Source: Saccharomycopsis phalli (taxonomy: Eukaryota; Ascomycota; Saccharomycetes; Ascoideales; Saccharomycopsidaceae). From it: a DNA stretch of 64,000 nt. A program made the position numbers and the translations under genes. Shown one piece after another: positions 43,349 through 54,662 of the stretch (positions within the stretch are counted from its first letter, which is position 1; each line of letters begins with the position of its first letter). The DNA lies in the NCBI GenBank assembly GCA_020342235.1, contig CP073216.1, positions 1,178,001-1,242,000 on the forward strand, in the 5' to 3' direction. The notes beneath the pieces are model-generated. The model saw only the letters and a list, made by a program, of their open reading frames with translations. It was not told the origin of the DNA and ran no database searches.

Positions 43349-45003
43349 CCCACGACCTCTACAACCGGCTTGAGCGGAAAGGGGCTGTGGCTTTAGGATT
43401 CATTGATGACATTACAATTGTCAAAACGGGATCCCGAGGCGACATTGAGCATACACTTCAACGATGCTTACAGGAATGCCATCAATGGGGTCAAGAGAAT
43501 TTCACAAGCTTTGACTATGGCCCGAAACTACAATACATACGATTCTTCCCGAATCGAAGACGGTTACCCAACTGTGAATCTAGCCTCCAACTTCCGAACG
43601 GAGGACGAAAGGAGGAAACAAACGAGGTCAAGTTATTAGGCATTACCCTTGATTCAAGACTCAGCTTCAGGAGCCATCTAAAACAAACATTGTCCAAGAT
43701 GCGCCGTACTGCTGAACAAATAAGGTACTTAAGCCGAATGACACGAGGAACCACGGGACGTACCACGATAATATTGTTCAAAACGTGCGCAGTCCCCGTC
43801 ATATCGTATGGACTCGAGGTGTTCTATAACAGCATGACAAAAACCCAATGGGGTCAGGTCAGTGTGATATTCAACTCAATCCTACGACTGGCGCTAGGCC
43901 TCCTCAGACCCACGTCCACCCCGATCATCTATATCGAAAGTGGTATTCCACCACCAACGATCCTACTCAAGTCCTTGGCAATAATGAAATCTATGAGATG
44001 GTTCATGAATACATCACGCCAAAACCCAGTCCGCTCAAGTTTGTTCCAAACTACCACGATCAATGGAAGCACGAGAATCATAATTCCAAAGCGCCCTCTT
44101 ATCCAGGACATGTTACAGGCAACAGCCCCCCACAATCCAGATATCAGAACGTTTGACGCAGCCGCTCGATTACTTGAACAACGCGCGGATTATGCACTAG
44201 AGGAACAACGACTCGAGGACGACCCGCCACCGATGCAAGATCCAAGGCGGGCCCGCATCCAGATGCTCAAGAAAATAGCCTCAGACGCAGCAACCAAAGA
44301 GTGGCAAGCAATGATCACCTCAACCAGTGAATCATTCCCAAACCACTATAGGAACGCACGCAAAATCAGCACCACTCCTTTCAAAGTGCACCGAGACAAA
44401 ACCAAGCTCCTCCTCACGGAAGCACTTGCAGGCCCCAAGGCAATCCTCAGTTTGGCATCACAACTACTCAGCGGAAAGAGCCTCACAGACGGATCGTTGC
44501 TTAAATTATTTGGCAATGATGACCCAAAGTGCAAAAGATGCGGGATTCACTCCCCCTCCATCATACATGACCTACGATGTCCAGAGCTCCTAGAAGCTAG
44601 AATTCTATCGCGCATTAATGACATATTAGATTCCACTCATGGCATACGCAATACGCTTGGAAAAGTGTTTGCCGACCAAAAATCAGTCCACAAACTCCTT
44701 GAGTTCTACCAGAACGTGTTGGAATATGATTCCTCCAACACATGATGAGATTCAGCGGTCACATTCAACAACAAGAGTGACCAGGCTTCTTACACAATCC
44801 ATACAAGCACCAAGCACCAACAATATAACTGCCCCCATTGAAGTTTTTAATCCCAAGCAACCAAACGAGGGTTGACAAAGGGTTTTCTTCAACAGCAATG
44901 CTGCCTCAGGATGTTCCTGAGTGAAAATATATCTGTCGAATCACCGTATTGCCGGAGACAATATATAGCTAAATACAAAAATAAATATTATTATTATTAT
45001 TAT
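43349..45003 (+). mobile_element. 5'-truncated LINE (LINE copy 1), ORF2 C-terminal half
   Basis: Flanked by the 13-bp duplication TATACAATCATAT at 43336-43348 and 45004-45016, with an ATT-repeat tail at 44985-45003. The frame is open from the left border to 44745. It starts just before the RT catalytic box (ALGFIDDITIVKTG), then the thumb region (LGITLDSRLSFRSHL), and ends with a CCHC-like motif (CKRCGIHSPSIIHDLRC). Upstream RT boxes and any endonuclease are missing, as expected from incomplete target-primed reverse transcription. There is no own start codon. This is a non-LTR element; I cannot place the clade beyond that. Confidence 0.9.
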
Positions 45004-45016
45004 TATACAATCATAT

Positions 45017-45825
45017 ATCTACTTTCAATTAGATACACGTAATCAATTAATGATCAGCAGCTAATTCCATGATTCATTGATTCACTGAACTATGCATTCC
45101 GAAATTTGATATGCTAGGTATTTGGTACATGCAAATTGGAACTAGTATGCACTAGGTAGGTGATTGGCAAGATCTCTACTTAACATAAATCATATCTGTC
45201 AATATCTATTTCCTCGTCCATTGAGTGTGACATCGTTACAAACTTATACTCAGATATTTAGTTAATTATAGATGAGTTTTGTTCCTTTATAATTGAATAA
45301 TCGGAACGGTAGTGATGATTGGATTGATTTAGTTGTCCCCTTGAACTACGGAAATATCCTCTCTTTGTAGGAGATAATATTCCCTTATAAGATCCTATTG
45401 TTATGAGTTTCACTGGTTATTACAACAGCATAACCGCTAAGTTGTCTTGCTCAGTGAGTACATTCCAACTTAGAATTGCTTCTCCGTTATAGGTGTCTTA
45501 CTTGTGGTTCTCAACCTCAACAATATCATATACTTAAAATCATCAGTTTTAGCTGAGATATAGTCTAGTATATTTGTAACAATTTCATATGTATAGAGTG
45601 TATACTTTCTATAATTTATTATTGTAATTCGATCTTTCGCGGATGGCTAAAAATAGATGCATGTCGAAAATTCTTTAAAGCAGCTGATTTGATATTCTCT
45701 TTTTAATTTCATTTATTAATACAATTAAGTTGACTTATAGTTTTCTCCGTCATAGTGAGTTACAATTTTAGGTATGATATCCTAAACAAAAACTTAAAAT
45801 ATTTTGAATACTCTAAACAAAAACA
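45017..45825. other. Intergenic stretch with repeat crumbs
   Basis: 45199-45300 resembles the gag start region of the copia remnant at 32700-32790 (shared TTACAAACTTAT and AGATGAGTTTTGT). 45450-45525 resembles 59340-59410 (GTGAGTACATTC, GGTGTCTTACTTGTG, CTCAACCTCAACA). Nothing else recognised. Confidence 0.6.
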
Positions 45826-45939
45826 GGGCGGAGCAGGGAATTGAACCCTGGGCCTCTCACATGCTTGTAATGAAGTTGTACCTGTGTTTAACAGGTTCGC
45901 TTACCCAAAGCGAGAATCATACCACTAGACCACGCCGCC
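45826..45939 (-). tRNA. tRNA-Pro (TGG) with intron, copy 2
   Basis: 114 nt on the minus strand, same exons as the copy at 39987 and an intron that differs by one base. Anticodon TGG. With copy 1 it forms an inverted pair about 5.7 kb apart with ATG18 between. Confidence 0.94.
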
Positions 45940-45994
45940 TGTTATTTTTTTATTTTTATAAGCAGATGCGGATCGAAAGTTCTCGTTGAGCTTT

Positions 45995-46287
45995 TATAAC
46001 GAATTTAGTTCGGGCTAATCGTTATAACACTTATAATCCTTATTCAACAGCCCAAGGTCTGTTGACTACAATGTATAAGTTGTAAGATGAGCTCAGAATA
46101 CCAGTCCCGTTTATGTTGTTCTCTTTTCTATTTATCATTCTCTTAAGTAGGGTAAACCTAACCTTATCGTCCAAGTGAGATCATCATGTCTCCTTAACCA
46201 TTCATCCATTACCAGATCATTAACACGTGCCATGTTCACATGACCACGTTGTCACGTGAAAGGTCCACCTGACCTTATATCGTTACA
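45995..46287 (-). repeat. LTR-L (gypsy type)
   Basis: TATAACGAATTTAG to TATCGTTACA, flanked by GCTTT at 45990-45994 and 46288-46292. It lies next to the start of a second L copy (46293-46329 and 47283-47299) that is split by LTR-K. The reverse TATA (GATAAATAG) gives the minus orientation. The start is 55 bp upstream of tRNA-Pro, further than for the other gypsy LTRs. Confidence 0.75.
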
Positions 46288-46439
46288 GCTTTATAACAAA
46301 TTTAGTTCGGGCTAATCGTTATAACACTTTGACGTACATACTACGTATGTGACGAATAATCAAGGCCGTTTCAGAAAGGAATCATAGCAAATATGCGGGA
46401 TGAGGAGGAGAACAATAGGAACAATAAGCAATCAACAAT

Positions 46440-46753
46440 TGATGTACTAACAAAAAACCTTAGACTGTAATCAATCATAAGGAAAAACTTAATACGTAAA
46501 TACGGCCCACAATATTAAATAAATAATATTGTAGGTTCGGAGCACAGAACTATCAGTAGCTACTACAACAATTATACATTGTTCCAATAGATATAAAATT
46601 CTGAACTAAATATTTTGGAGGCAGTAAATCCCTTTTATAAGGTATTATAGGTAGGGTAATACTGCTCCATCCGGTTGTAACCACATCATCAATAATCATG
46701 GTTACGAGACCAAGAACTCTGATAGGATAAGTACATTTCACCAATGTACGTCA
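46440..46753 (+). repeat. LTR-J, solo
   Basis: 314 bp, TGATGTACTA to ATGTACGTCA, with target duplication ACAAT (46435-46439 and 46754-46758). It contains the empty site of the LINE insertion seen in the reverse J copy at 47300. Confidence 0.9.
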
Positions 46754-46848
46754 ACAATTAGTATTTAAGGGACAGGAAGTCCACTAAATCAGGGAGCAAA
46801 TATTTATATATTATTATACATATATTACGGCTGTAATTCGTGCATTGT

Positions 46849-47180
46849 TGACGTCATACGAAGTATGATACAAGAAGATGGTCACGTGATAAGTGGAATG
46901 AGCAGCATGGGAAGCATGGACGTCGATCTATGGTGATGTGCAGTATGACTCCGCCACAACACAGGGAACACGTATATGTGAGAGATGCAGGTATAAAAGA
47001 TAGTAGTTTAGACCTGAAGATCTCTAGTTCAAAATAAATATAGTATACGTTTGTAAGATAGCTCGGCACTATCAATAATACCTCGTATCTTACTGAGCTC
47101 ACTACTACTATTACTTATTATTTATTTATTACTACTAGTGCAAGGTCCCCATCAGAGAAGAGACAACACTAAGTACGTCA
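46849..47180 (+). repeat. LTR-C, solo
   Basis: 332 bp starting with the palindrome TGACGTCA, target duplication ATTGT (46844-46848 and 47181-47185). It is the cleanest copy of this LTR in the window. Confidence 0.93.
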
Positions 47181-47299
47181 ATTGTGACCGACACAACACT
47201 GTTAGCCACTGATACTTTTGCCAACAAACCACCAACAACCCACCAACAACCTAAAGTGGCCCCGTAAATTCGAGGTCCGTCACACTTATAATCCTTATT

Positions 47300-48770
47300 T
47301 GACGTACATTGGTGAAATGTACTTATCCTATCAGAGTTTTTGGTCTCGTAACCATGATTATTGATGATGTGGTTACAATCGGATGTAGCAGTATTACCCT
47401 ACCTATAATGCCTTATAAGAGGAATTTACTGCCTCCAAAATAATAATAATAATAATGTTTATTTACTTCTATAGCTATACTAGGCTCCCCCGGAGGGTGA
47501 GATTGATATTTCACCGTCTAAAAAACTAAGGACGGCGCCGCTAATTTTGGAGTCGAGAGAAAACCCTTTGAATGGGGATAAAAACTTTCGACTTGATCTT
47601 TAAGGAACTGTTGAAGAGAGATGACTCAGAAAGAGCTATGGAGTCTCGCCCCCCGGGGGGGACTACCTGCCCGGCCGCCCTTCTTGTGGTGCTGTAAAAA
47701 GAAAAAGGAATCTACCCATCCAGCACTAACGTGTAGAAACCTATAAGAGAATGAATTGATTTTGCGTCAGTAAAGAGGCGGCGAATCTGCGCTCGGGTTG
47801 TGAGGCCTTCGCCGATTGTTTCCTGAGTTCTGAATACCTCTAAACATGGGCATGATAGGTCATGGAATATTGTTGGGGAGGGATTGTCGCACCTAGGGCA
47901 CTTCGGATCACACTCAGGATTGAATTGTTTCTTGATGGTACATGATACCAAACTTTTTCCACTTAGAAGTTGGCTTATCAGGCTCAAAATATTCTTTGGG
48001 CCAGCTAAGGCCTCGGCTAGTAGGAGTTTATCTTTAGCGGTGGTAACCACCGGTGAATCCGTTCCGCGTAGAGTTCTATAGTGGGCTGGGAGAGTAATCT
48101 CGCCAGTGTCCACTAGTTTTTGCCATTCCTGGGTCATCTTTGTGTTTATTTGGTCTTTAAGGGCCCATTTCTTTCGTCCCTGCAGGGCTGAACTCTGACT
48201 GTCTGGCAGTTCCGAATGGGTTTGGACTAACACTTCTGCATGATGATCTATATTTGATGCAGCTTCTTTAAATGATCTTTGGTATGGCGCACTTATGCCA
48301 AGGCTTTCAAAGGATTCTCGTATGAGAGGGTATGAGTAGGCGTCCCGGTTTGTGACCCCGAGTACTATTTGCTTATTGATGCTATCTTGTATGGGGTTTT
48401 TCAGGTTAGTGTTAGTGAACCATCTCACACACTTTTCTATTGCGGCTCGTTTTAGGAGAAGTTGGATCGGAAGCATCCCTGCTTCGATATTGAGGATTCC
48501 GGTCAGGGTCGGTTTCAACATGCCAAGTGCATTACGCAATGAGATGTTGTAACATACTCTGATGGCTCCCTCCAAAATATTTAGTTCAGAATTTTATATA
48601 CAGAATGTATATTACAATATCTATTAGAACATTGTAGTATGTTATAGTAGCTATTGATATCTCTGTGCTCTGCACTTGTGTTGTTATTTATTTGATATTA
48701 TGGGCCATATTTACGTATTAAGTTTTTTCTTGTGATTAATCATAGCCCAAGGTTTTTTATTAGTACATCA
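47300..48770 (-). repeat. LTR-J in reverse, split by a LINE
   Basis: TGACGTACAT to TAGTACATCA; parts outside the LINE (47443-48568) match LTR-J at 46440-46753. No matching 5-bp flanks (TTATT/GCTAA). Confidence 0.85.
47443..48568 (-). mobile_element. 5'-truncated LINE (LINE copy 2)
   Basis: Inserted in LTR-J with the 11-bp duplication CCTCCAAAATA at 47432-47442 and 48569-48579, tail of TTA repeats at its left end. The open frame (to 47712) covers the region after RT: an EALAGPKNILSLISQLLSGK block shared with LINE copy 1 and a CCHC-like motif (CPRCDNPSPTIFHDLSC). No RT box is left. It belongs to the same broad LINE group as copy 1 but a different subfamily. Confidence 0.9.
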
Positions 48771-48784
48771 GCTAATTCATTTCA

Positions 48785-48880
48785 TTTTCAAGTATGAATA
48801 GTCAAACTTTTTTATTGAATAGTCAAGCGAATATATCTCAGCTATTTTACCAGTTCGTGTCCTAGTTACTATACGACAAA
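48785..48880 (+). repeat. LTR-I fragment
   Basis: The 3' part of LTR-I (AATAGTCAAGCGAATATAT, CAGCTATTTTACCA, CTAGTTACTATA). Similar fragments occur at 50736-50795 and 57690-57766. From 48881 to 49276 nothing else is recognised. Confidence 0.65.
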
Positions 48881-49276
48881 GACTAATATTTAAGAGGCCA
48901 GATGATTATTGAATTGACTAGTAAAATATTTAATCGTAGAATCAGGCACACTAGGGTGAAACCGCTGTAACCAAGCAAGTATCAGACCAATTCAGGTATT
49001 TCAGGTAGCACGTCCTATCGTCGGAGAATACCGTGATTAATACAAATGATTACGGCTGTAACTTGACTGTTAACTACCTGTCGTTTGATTTCTTGTGGAC
49101 GTCTGTGCTGTTCAAGAAACCAAAGGTAGAAGCGTGTGGAACCCTAAAAGAAGAGAAAACCGTGGGATCAATCTGAAACTAGGTGTGAGAATGCGTGTCC
49201 AAAATCCAGAGATATTTCAGAATGGTCATTTCTCAGCTCTTTATGATACTCTCACTAGCCCTCCACATTTATCGAT

Positions 49277-50239
49277 ATGTTGCATATGTCACTGGAAGCG
49301 AGCATGCTTACATCAGCAGGCATTTGGACATGCAAAGCCATGCGCAAATTTTCATCCATGGCATTACTCACAAAAGACAATTCAAAGTTCTATCAGTCGG
49401 CGGGAGCAGGTGCTGTTTCCGGATTGGTTGTGCGGTTTATAATTGCGCCATTGGATGTGCTCAAGATCCGTCTTCAATTGAGCCGCCAGCCGCCCGATTT
49501 CCATAGCGATGGCCTCTTTTGTACTGTGCGCTCGATAGTCAAGAACGAGGGGGTTCTTGGCTTTTGGAAAGGAAATTTGCCTGCGGAGATTATGTATTTG
49601 CTTTATGGAGGCGTCCAGTTCTCGAGCTACTCATTGATGAGCCGTGGGCTAGCGAAATCAGGTCAAAAGGACATGGTTAGCTGGTTTAGCGGGGGACTAA
49701 GCGGGACGATTGCTACGATGGTTAGCTATCCTTTTGACACTATTCGGACGCGGCTAGCGGCCGATAGTAGTAAAGGGTTTCAGAATTTATACCAGACTGT
49801 TTCGAATATGTATGCCCGGGAGTCTTTTCGTGGATTCTATGGAGGCATGCGTCCGACGATATACCAGATATTTCTTGGCACGGCCACGTCCTTTTGGACT
49901 TATGGGAGGTTGAGCCAGCTTCACGGGACATATGGGCTGTTTTTGGTGCCGATTAGCGGGTTTGTGGCCGGGACTATATCGAAGCTAGTGACATTTCCTT
50001 TGGACTCGCTCAAGCGACGGCTTCAGGTTGCTGGGAGTTTGCGGCTACTCAATCAGGGAGAGTACAAATACTTGCAGGATGGTGATTATGGGAGGAACCT
50101 TGTGAGGACATTTTTACAGATTGTGCGAACCGAAGGGTTGGTTAGTTTGTATCGGGGGGTTGCTGTGACGATAATCAAGAGTGGCATGGCTACTTCGTTG
50201 AGTTTTACGGTGTATGAATTAGTCATGAGTATTTGGTGA
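49277..50239 (+). CDS. TPC1: Mitochondrial carrier, thiamine pyrophosphate carrier Tpc1
   Basis: Three Solcar repeats, each with the P-x-[DE]-x-x-[KR]-x-R signature: PLDVLKIRLQ (58-67), PFDTIRTRLA (152-161), PLDSLKRRLQ (241-250). Six membrane segments are expected in the inner mitochondrial membrane. GFWKGNLPAEIMYLLYGGVQF and SLYRGVAVTIIKSG resemble yeast Tpc1 more than other carriers. Known role of Tpc1: import of thiamine pyrophosphate in exchange for nucleotides. The frame's first ATG is 49277, but carriers usually begin some 15-25 residues before the first helix, so the ATGs at 49340 or 49358 (293 residues) are likelier starts. No signal peptide. It is convergent with MEF1, with 830 bp between the stops. 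Confidence 0.85.
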   Translation: MLHMSLEASMLTSAGIWTCKAMRKFSSMALLTKDNSKFYQSAGAGAVSGLVVRFIIAPLDVLKIRLQLSRQPPDFHSDGLFCTVRSIVKNEGVLGFWKGNLPAEIMYLLYGGVQFSSYSLMSRGLAKSGQKDMVSWFSGGLSGTIATMVSYPFDTIRTRLAADSSKGFQNLYQTVSNMYARESFRGFYGGMRPTIYQIFLGTATSFWTYGRLSQLHGTYGLFLVPISGFVAGTISKLVTFPLDSLKRRLQVAGSLRLLNQGEYKYLQDGDYGRNLVRTFLQIVRTEGLVSLYRGVAVTIIKSGMATSLSFTVYELVMSIW

Positions 50240-51067
50240 TGGATGAATAGAGGTGGATGACGAGAAACTACCTGGTGATGTTTGATTTGTGACATCTAAT
50301 GGAATACGAGCAGGTTGAGGCTTTGGCGGAAATTATATTATAACTTATATTATAGTCTTGCTAATTTACTATATGAATTTTGACGTATTGCCGATTCTGT
50401 GATTCTATGGGCATATGCCCTACCTTGTAAATTGTAGACTGCAAATTGGCCCAACGTTCGGGAAACGCCAGCCAGTCACATGACTATGATTTGGGATGGA
50501 TAGGATGTCAAGAGTTGTAATAAGTGTGTACGTAGCTTGATTCTTTTTGCAGGATTCGAACTGCTATGATTATTATTAGATGTTTATTTAAACACATTTT
50601 CTGGGTCATTTGACGTATAAGACACCCGTTTCTTTCCTGCTGCTTGGTCTTGGAGGGGAAGTATAAATCTCCACTGGAGCCTAGTATAGCTGTGGGACTG
50701 AATAAATGTCGTTATTATTAAAGTCTGATGTGTTTCAATAGGTTAAGCGAATATACTAACCATTGTATCAACACGTATCTTAGTTACTATATATACATTG
50801 GATGTTAAGAGTATAGGATGTTAGAGTGTTTGAATGGATAGAAATTAATGGATAGAAATTAATGGATAGAAATTATAGATAGAAATTATAGATAGAAGTA
50901 TAATAGCATTGTGTATCCATACCACCTAAATCTCATTAATACCAGACTCAATCCATAAAATACCTCCAACACTCACCCAAACATCCGAGTCCATTAAACA
51001 CCCTTGCTTACGCCTCTCCCACCCGGCTACAGACTGAATATTGCTATTTACAGCGTGTCTATTTACA
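50240..51067. other. Intergenic region between convergent TPC1 and MEF1
   Basis: Contains a short LINE 3' tail at about 50627-50720 (TATAAATCTCC, GGAGCCTAGTATAGCT), an LTR-I fragment at 50736-50795 and a degenerate tandem repeat of GGATAGAAATTAAT at about 50833-50902. Confidence 0.65.
50627..50720 (+). repeat. Short LINE 3' tail, copy 5
   Basis: Aligns with the last 100 bp or so of the LINE at 47443 (CTTGGTCTTGGA, ATAAATCTCC, GGAGCCTAGTATAGCT, then AATAAA and TTATTATT). Similar pieces lie at 58245-58365 and 63748-63850. Confidence 0.65.
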
Positions 51068-53284
51068 CTACTTCTTTTCCGACTTCTTCTTCTGGTACTC
51101 AGCAATCAACTCCCGCTGCAAATGAGGCGGGGTTGGCGCATAGTGCTTAAACTCCAAGGTAAATTCGCCCTTGCCCTGGGTACTCGCACGCAACGTGGTG
51201 GCAAAGCCAAACATGGCGTTCAAGGAGCACTCGGCCAAGATGGTAAAGTCGTCGTCGCCGTTCTCTGTGTCGGAGACAAACGCACCCAACTTGTTCAACA
51301 AGCCAATCACTGCGCCCTGGAACTCGTTTGGTGCGGTGACAGTGACGGCCATGATCGGCTCCAAGATCACCGGCAGGGCGTTTTCAAACGCCTGCTTGAA
51401 AGCACCCATGCTGGCCAACTTGAACGAGTACTCGCTGGAGTCGACAATGTGGATCTGTCCGTCGTTGATGTCCATCTTCGCGCCAATGACCTTGTGGCCG
51501 ATCAAGGGGCCCTTCATGCAGCTTTCCTCGAACCCACGGGCACAGGCCGCAAGGTACTTATCACTGATACTCCCCCCGACAATGTGGGTCGCAAACGCAT
51601 TGGTCTCGTCGCCAGTGGTGGCCAAAGTGCCGACCACTCGGCCGTACTGACCAGCACCTCCAGACTGCTTCTTGTGGGTGTAATCGAACTCCGCCGAGCC
51701 CGTGATGGACTCGCGGTACGCAACCTGAGGCCGTCCGGTGGTACATTCGACGTTATACTCCCGGCGCATGCGCTCGATGTAGATCTCCAAGTGCAACTCG
51801 CCCATGCCAGAGATGACGGTCTCCTTCAGCTCGCTGTCGAAGCGCACGCGGAACGTCGGGTCCTCCTTCTGGAAGCGGTTCATGGCCTTGGAGAAGTTGA
51901 TGGTGTCTTTGGTGGTGGGTTTCACCGAGAGCGAGATCACTGGGTCCGGCACAAACATCAGCAGCATTGCAATCAGCAGGCCATCAGTGAAGGTGTCGCC
52001 CGATGCACAGTTGATGCCAAACGTGGCGCAGATCTCGCCCGCGGAAATCTCGTCAATGTCCTCCATCTCATCGGAGTTCATGCGCACCAATCGGCTCACC
52101 TTGATCTTCTTCTTGTCCTTGGTGTTGAAGATGTACCCGCCCTTTTTTAACCGGCCCTGATACACCCGGAAGTACGTCAACTGTCCATACTTACCGTCCT
52201 CCAACTTGAATGCTAACGCGACAAACGGCTCCACTGACGACGGCGCAAGCTCCACCGGTTTCTCGCCCTCACTCACATCCAACCCAGTGTTGAGCACTTC
52301 TGACGGCTCGGGCAAATAGTCCACCACTGCGTCCAACACCGGCTGGATGCCCTTGTTGGCAAGTGCTGATCCCATGAGAACCGGACTGAACTTCCGAGCA
52401 ATCGTGGCCCGTCGGATCGCAGCCTTGATCTGCGGCTCCGTAGGCTCCTCCTCGGCCAAGTATATCTCTGCTAGCTCATCGTCCACGTCGGCAAGCGTCT
52501 CGATCAAAAGCGCACGCTTCTCCTCCACAAGCTCGCGCAACTCCTCAGGAACTGGACCCGTGCGAATCGTCTCGCCCTGCTTACCCTCATTGTACAAACT
52601 CACCCGGTCGATAATGTTCACCACGCCCTGGAGCCCGCCCTCCAGACCAATTGGCACCTGGATCGCAGCCGCAGGGATCTTGAGCTTCTGGTTCACCTGC
52701 TCAATGGCCCGGAACGGGTCCGACCCCATCCGGTCCATCTTGTTGACAAACGTCACCCGAGGAACATTGTACCGGCGCATTTGCCGGTCCACAGTCACAG
52801 TCTGCGACTGCACCCCAGACACAGCACACACCACCAAAACCGCTCCGTCCAACACCCGGAGCGCCCGCTCAACCTCAATGGTGAAGTCTATATGGCCCGG
52901 CGTGTCAATCAAGTTGAAATGGTACGGCTGTCCGTCCTTGTCCCACGAGCAAAACGTCGCGGCAGACTGGATCGTAATTCCCTTTTCCCGCTCCAACTCC
53001 ATCGAGTCCATCTTCGCCCCGACCTTATCTCTCCCACGCACCTCGTGGATCTGCTTGATCCGCCCAGTGTAGTAGAGAACTCGCTCCGTGAACGTCGTCT
53101 TGCCAGAATCAATATGGGCACTGATCCCAATGTTCCGCATCAACTTCATCCGCTGCTCGTCCTCCGGCTTCATCTTGCTCTTCAACGCATCAATAGACGC
53201 TTTCTCCGCCGCATAGTTGCGTGTGACCGCAGCCCGGTGGAACTGCCGTCCAGCATACAACCCAAACCGAAGTCGACTCAACAT
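51068..53284 (-). CDS. MEF1: Mitochondrial elongation factor G, GTPase
   Basis: 738 residues (S. cerevisiae Mef1 about 760). The first 30 or so residues are rich in Arg, Ser and Ala without acids ([19 protein letters not shown]), a mitochondrial presequence. G motifs: AHIDSGKTT (56-64), GITIQSAAT (102-110), DTPGH (127-131), NKMD (181-184). Domains II-V follow, with [15 protein letters not shown] and [12 protein letters not shown] typical of EF-G. The product translocates peptidyl-tRNA on mitochondrial ribosomes and is needed for mtDNA-coded respiratory subunits. Start: the first ATG, directly before the presequence. A 15-bp tandem repeat begins 88 bp upstream. The gene is GC-richer than the transposon zone. 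Confidence 0.96.
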   Translation of the reverse strand: MLSRLRFGLYAGRQFHRAAVTRNYAAEKASIDALKSKMKPEDEQRMKLMRNIGISAHIDSGKTTFTERVLYYTGRIKQIHEVRGRDKVGAKMDSMELEREKGITIQSAATFCSWDKDGQPYHFNLIDTPGHIDFTIEVERALRVLDGAVLVVCAVSGVQSQTVTVDRQMRRYNVPRVTFVNKMDRMGSDPFRAIEQVNQKLKIPAAAIQVPIGLEGGLQGVVNIIDRVSLYNEGKQGETIRTGPVPEELRELVEEKRALLIETLADVDDELAEIYLAEEEPTEPQIKAAIRRATIARKFSPVLMGSALANKGIQPVLDAVVDYLPEPSEVLNTGLDVSEGEKPVELAPSSVEPFVALAFKLEDGKYGQLTYFRVYQGRLKKGGYIFNTKDKKKIKVSRLVRMNSDEMEDIDEISAGEICATFGINCASGDTFTDGLLIAMLLMFVPDPVISLSVKPTTKDTINFSKAMNRFQKEDPTFRVRFDSELKETVISGMGELHLEIYIERMRREYNVECTTGRPQVAYRESITGSAEFDYTHKKQSGGAGQYGRVVGTLATTGDETNAFATHIVGGSISDKYLAACARGFEESCMKGPLIGHKVIGAKMDINDGQIHIVDSSEYSFKLASMGAFKQAFENALPVILEPIMAVTVTAPNEFQGAVIGLLNKLGAFVSDTENGDDDFTILAECSLNAMFGFATTLRASTQGKGEFTLEFKHYAPTPPHLQRELIAEYQKKKSEKK

Positions 53285-53371
53285 GTCGAAGTGGCTCGTG
53301 AAAAATTTGATATTTCGATGGCACGTGATGCATGGCCTGACTGCCGAGTGAGTGTTGGACTATGGATGGAC

Positions 53372-53453
53372 AATGTTAAGGAGTATAATGTTAAGGAGTA
53401 TAATGTTAAGGAGTATAATGTTAAGGAGTATAATGTTAAGGAGTATAATGTTA
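53372..53453. repeat. 15-bp minisatellite upstream of MEF1
   Basis: Five full perfect copies and one partial copy of AATGTTAAGGAGTAT, in the 5' flank of MEF1. Confidence 0.95.
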
Positions 53454-54149
53454 TTTGTACAACTGTAATAATGTCCATTACGCAAATGACCATCAACAGC
53501 GGCATTACAAAGACTATTAAATCAAGTACCCAAAAATTACAACACAAACCTTGTAAAACTACTACAATACCACTGGCAAAATACCCAAATATTTGCTAAT
53601 CTATTTAACAAGACCCATTATCTTTCATTACATCTATTTCTATTTAGCCACATCTCCAAATCACGGTTATTGTATATCTTCACTCAGAAAATCCCCTTAC
53701 AATGCCAGTTACATGGACCCAAAACAATTGCCTGATCCAAAGACTTTGGTACTATTTTGATATTTTCAACACATGTGCTCATAGAGCTATGCAAAAGTCT
53801 GGCCATCCTTTGCTGAATATCAACCGCTAGACCATTACCTTGGTAAGGAGATGGATTAAACAGTAAAATGCCTTTTTATACAACAAACATAACCACATCT
53901 GATATTCAAAATCACACCTCCAATTACGGGCTACGCTCTCCACCAAAGTACCGCAACAGCTAGACACATTAGTCATTTCTACCTCGGTCCCGTCACCTCT
54001 TCTCTTCTTCAGTGAAATACGCAACTCACTTGAAAAGTCCTTGCCAATCCGTCCACAAACTTAGTTTCACCAGAACATGTTGATACTTGAATTCTTCATC
54101 ACTCAATGAGATCTAGCAACCAGACTTTCTACACAGCTACCTCGGGATT
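53454..54149. other. Intergenic region upstream of MEF1
   Basis: Nothing recognised. Short frames here (such as 53827-54024, minus) lack domains and an ATG start. Confidence 0.5.
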
Positions 54150-54457
54150 TGACGTACATACTACGTATGTGACGAATAATCAAGGTCGTTTCAGAAAGGA
54201 ATCATAATAAATATGCAGGATGAGGAGGAGAACAATAGGAACAATAAGCAATCACCAGTTAGTATTTAAGGGACAGGAGGTCCACTAAATCAGGGAGCAA
54301 ATTTTTATATATTATTATACATATATTACGGCTGTAATTCGTGCATTGTGACCGACACAACACTGTTACTCACTGATACTTTTGCCAACAAACCACCAAC
54401 AACCCACCAACAACCCACCAACAACCTAAAGTGGCCCCGTAAATTCGAGGTCCGTCA
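54150..54457 (+). repeat. LTR-K, solo, uninterrupted
   Basis: 308 bp, TGACGTACAT to GGTCCGTCA, with four ACCAACAAC repeats near its 3' end. Flanks GGATT and AAAAA do not match. It lies 133 bp upstream of tRNA-Asp. Confidence 0.88.
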
Positions 54458-54590
54458 AAAAAAATATTTGTCAAATCGCCGAATCTTTGGAAAAATGGCT
54501 AAATACAAGAACATTTATCACTAAGTTGATAAAACCAAACTTTTGGATTACGCCTCATATAGTCAAGTTTATTTTCACTCAACAACGAGA

Positions 54591-54662
54591 TCCGTGATAG
54601 TTTAGTGGCTAGAATTTCCGCTTGTCGCGTGGAGGACCGGGGTTCAATTCCCCGTCGCGGAG
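54591..54662 (+). tRNA. tRNA-Asp (GTC)
   Basis: 72 nt, TCCGTGATAGTTTAG to CCCCGTCGCGGAG. Anticodon loop CTTGTCGC (anticodon GTC), T arm GGGTTCAATTCCC, discriminator G, followed by TTTATTTTT. No intron. Close to yeast tRNA-Asp. Confidence 0.95.

Larger units (their letters stand above)
46330..47282 (+). repeat. LTR-K with LTR-J and LTR-C inside
   Basis: TGACGTACAT to GGTCCGTCA, flanked by CACTT at 46325-46329 and 47283-47287. Two later insertions sit in it: LTR-J at 46440-46753 (ACAAT on both sides) and LTR-C at 46849-47180 (ATTGT on both sides). The uninterrupted LTR-K at 54150-54457 confirms both. All three are solo LTRs. Confidence 0.92.

Noticed and set aside
49095-49140. DVCAVQETK, resembling the start of a LINE endonuclease
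   Set aside because: Only about ten residues match and no other endonuclease motif follows before TPC1.
51041-52150. Long frame antisense to MEF1
   Set aside because: It is the opposite strand of a well-conserved GC-rich gene, with no domain of its own. The same applies to 52347-53072 and 52781-53599.
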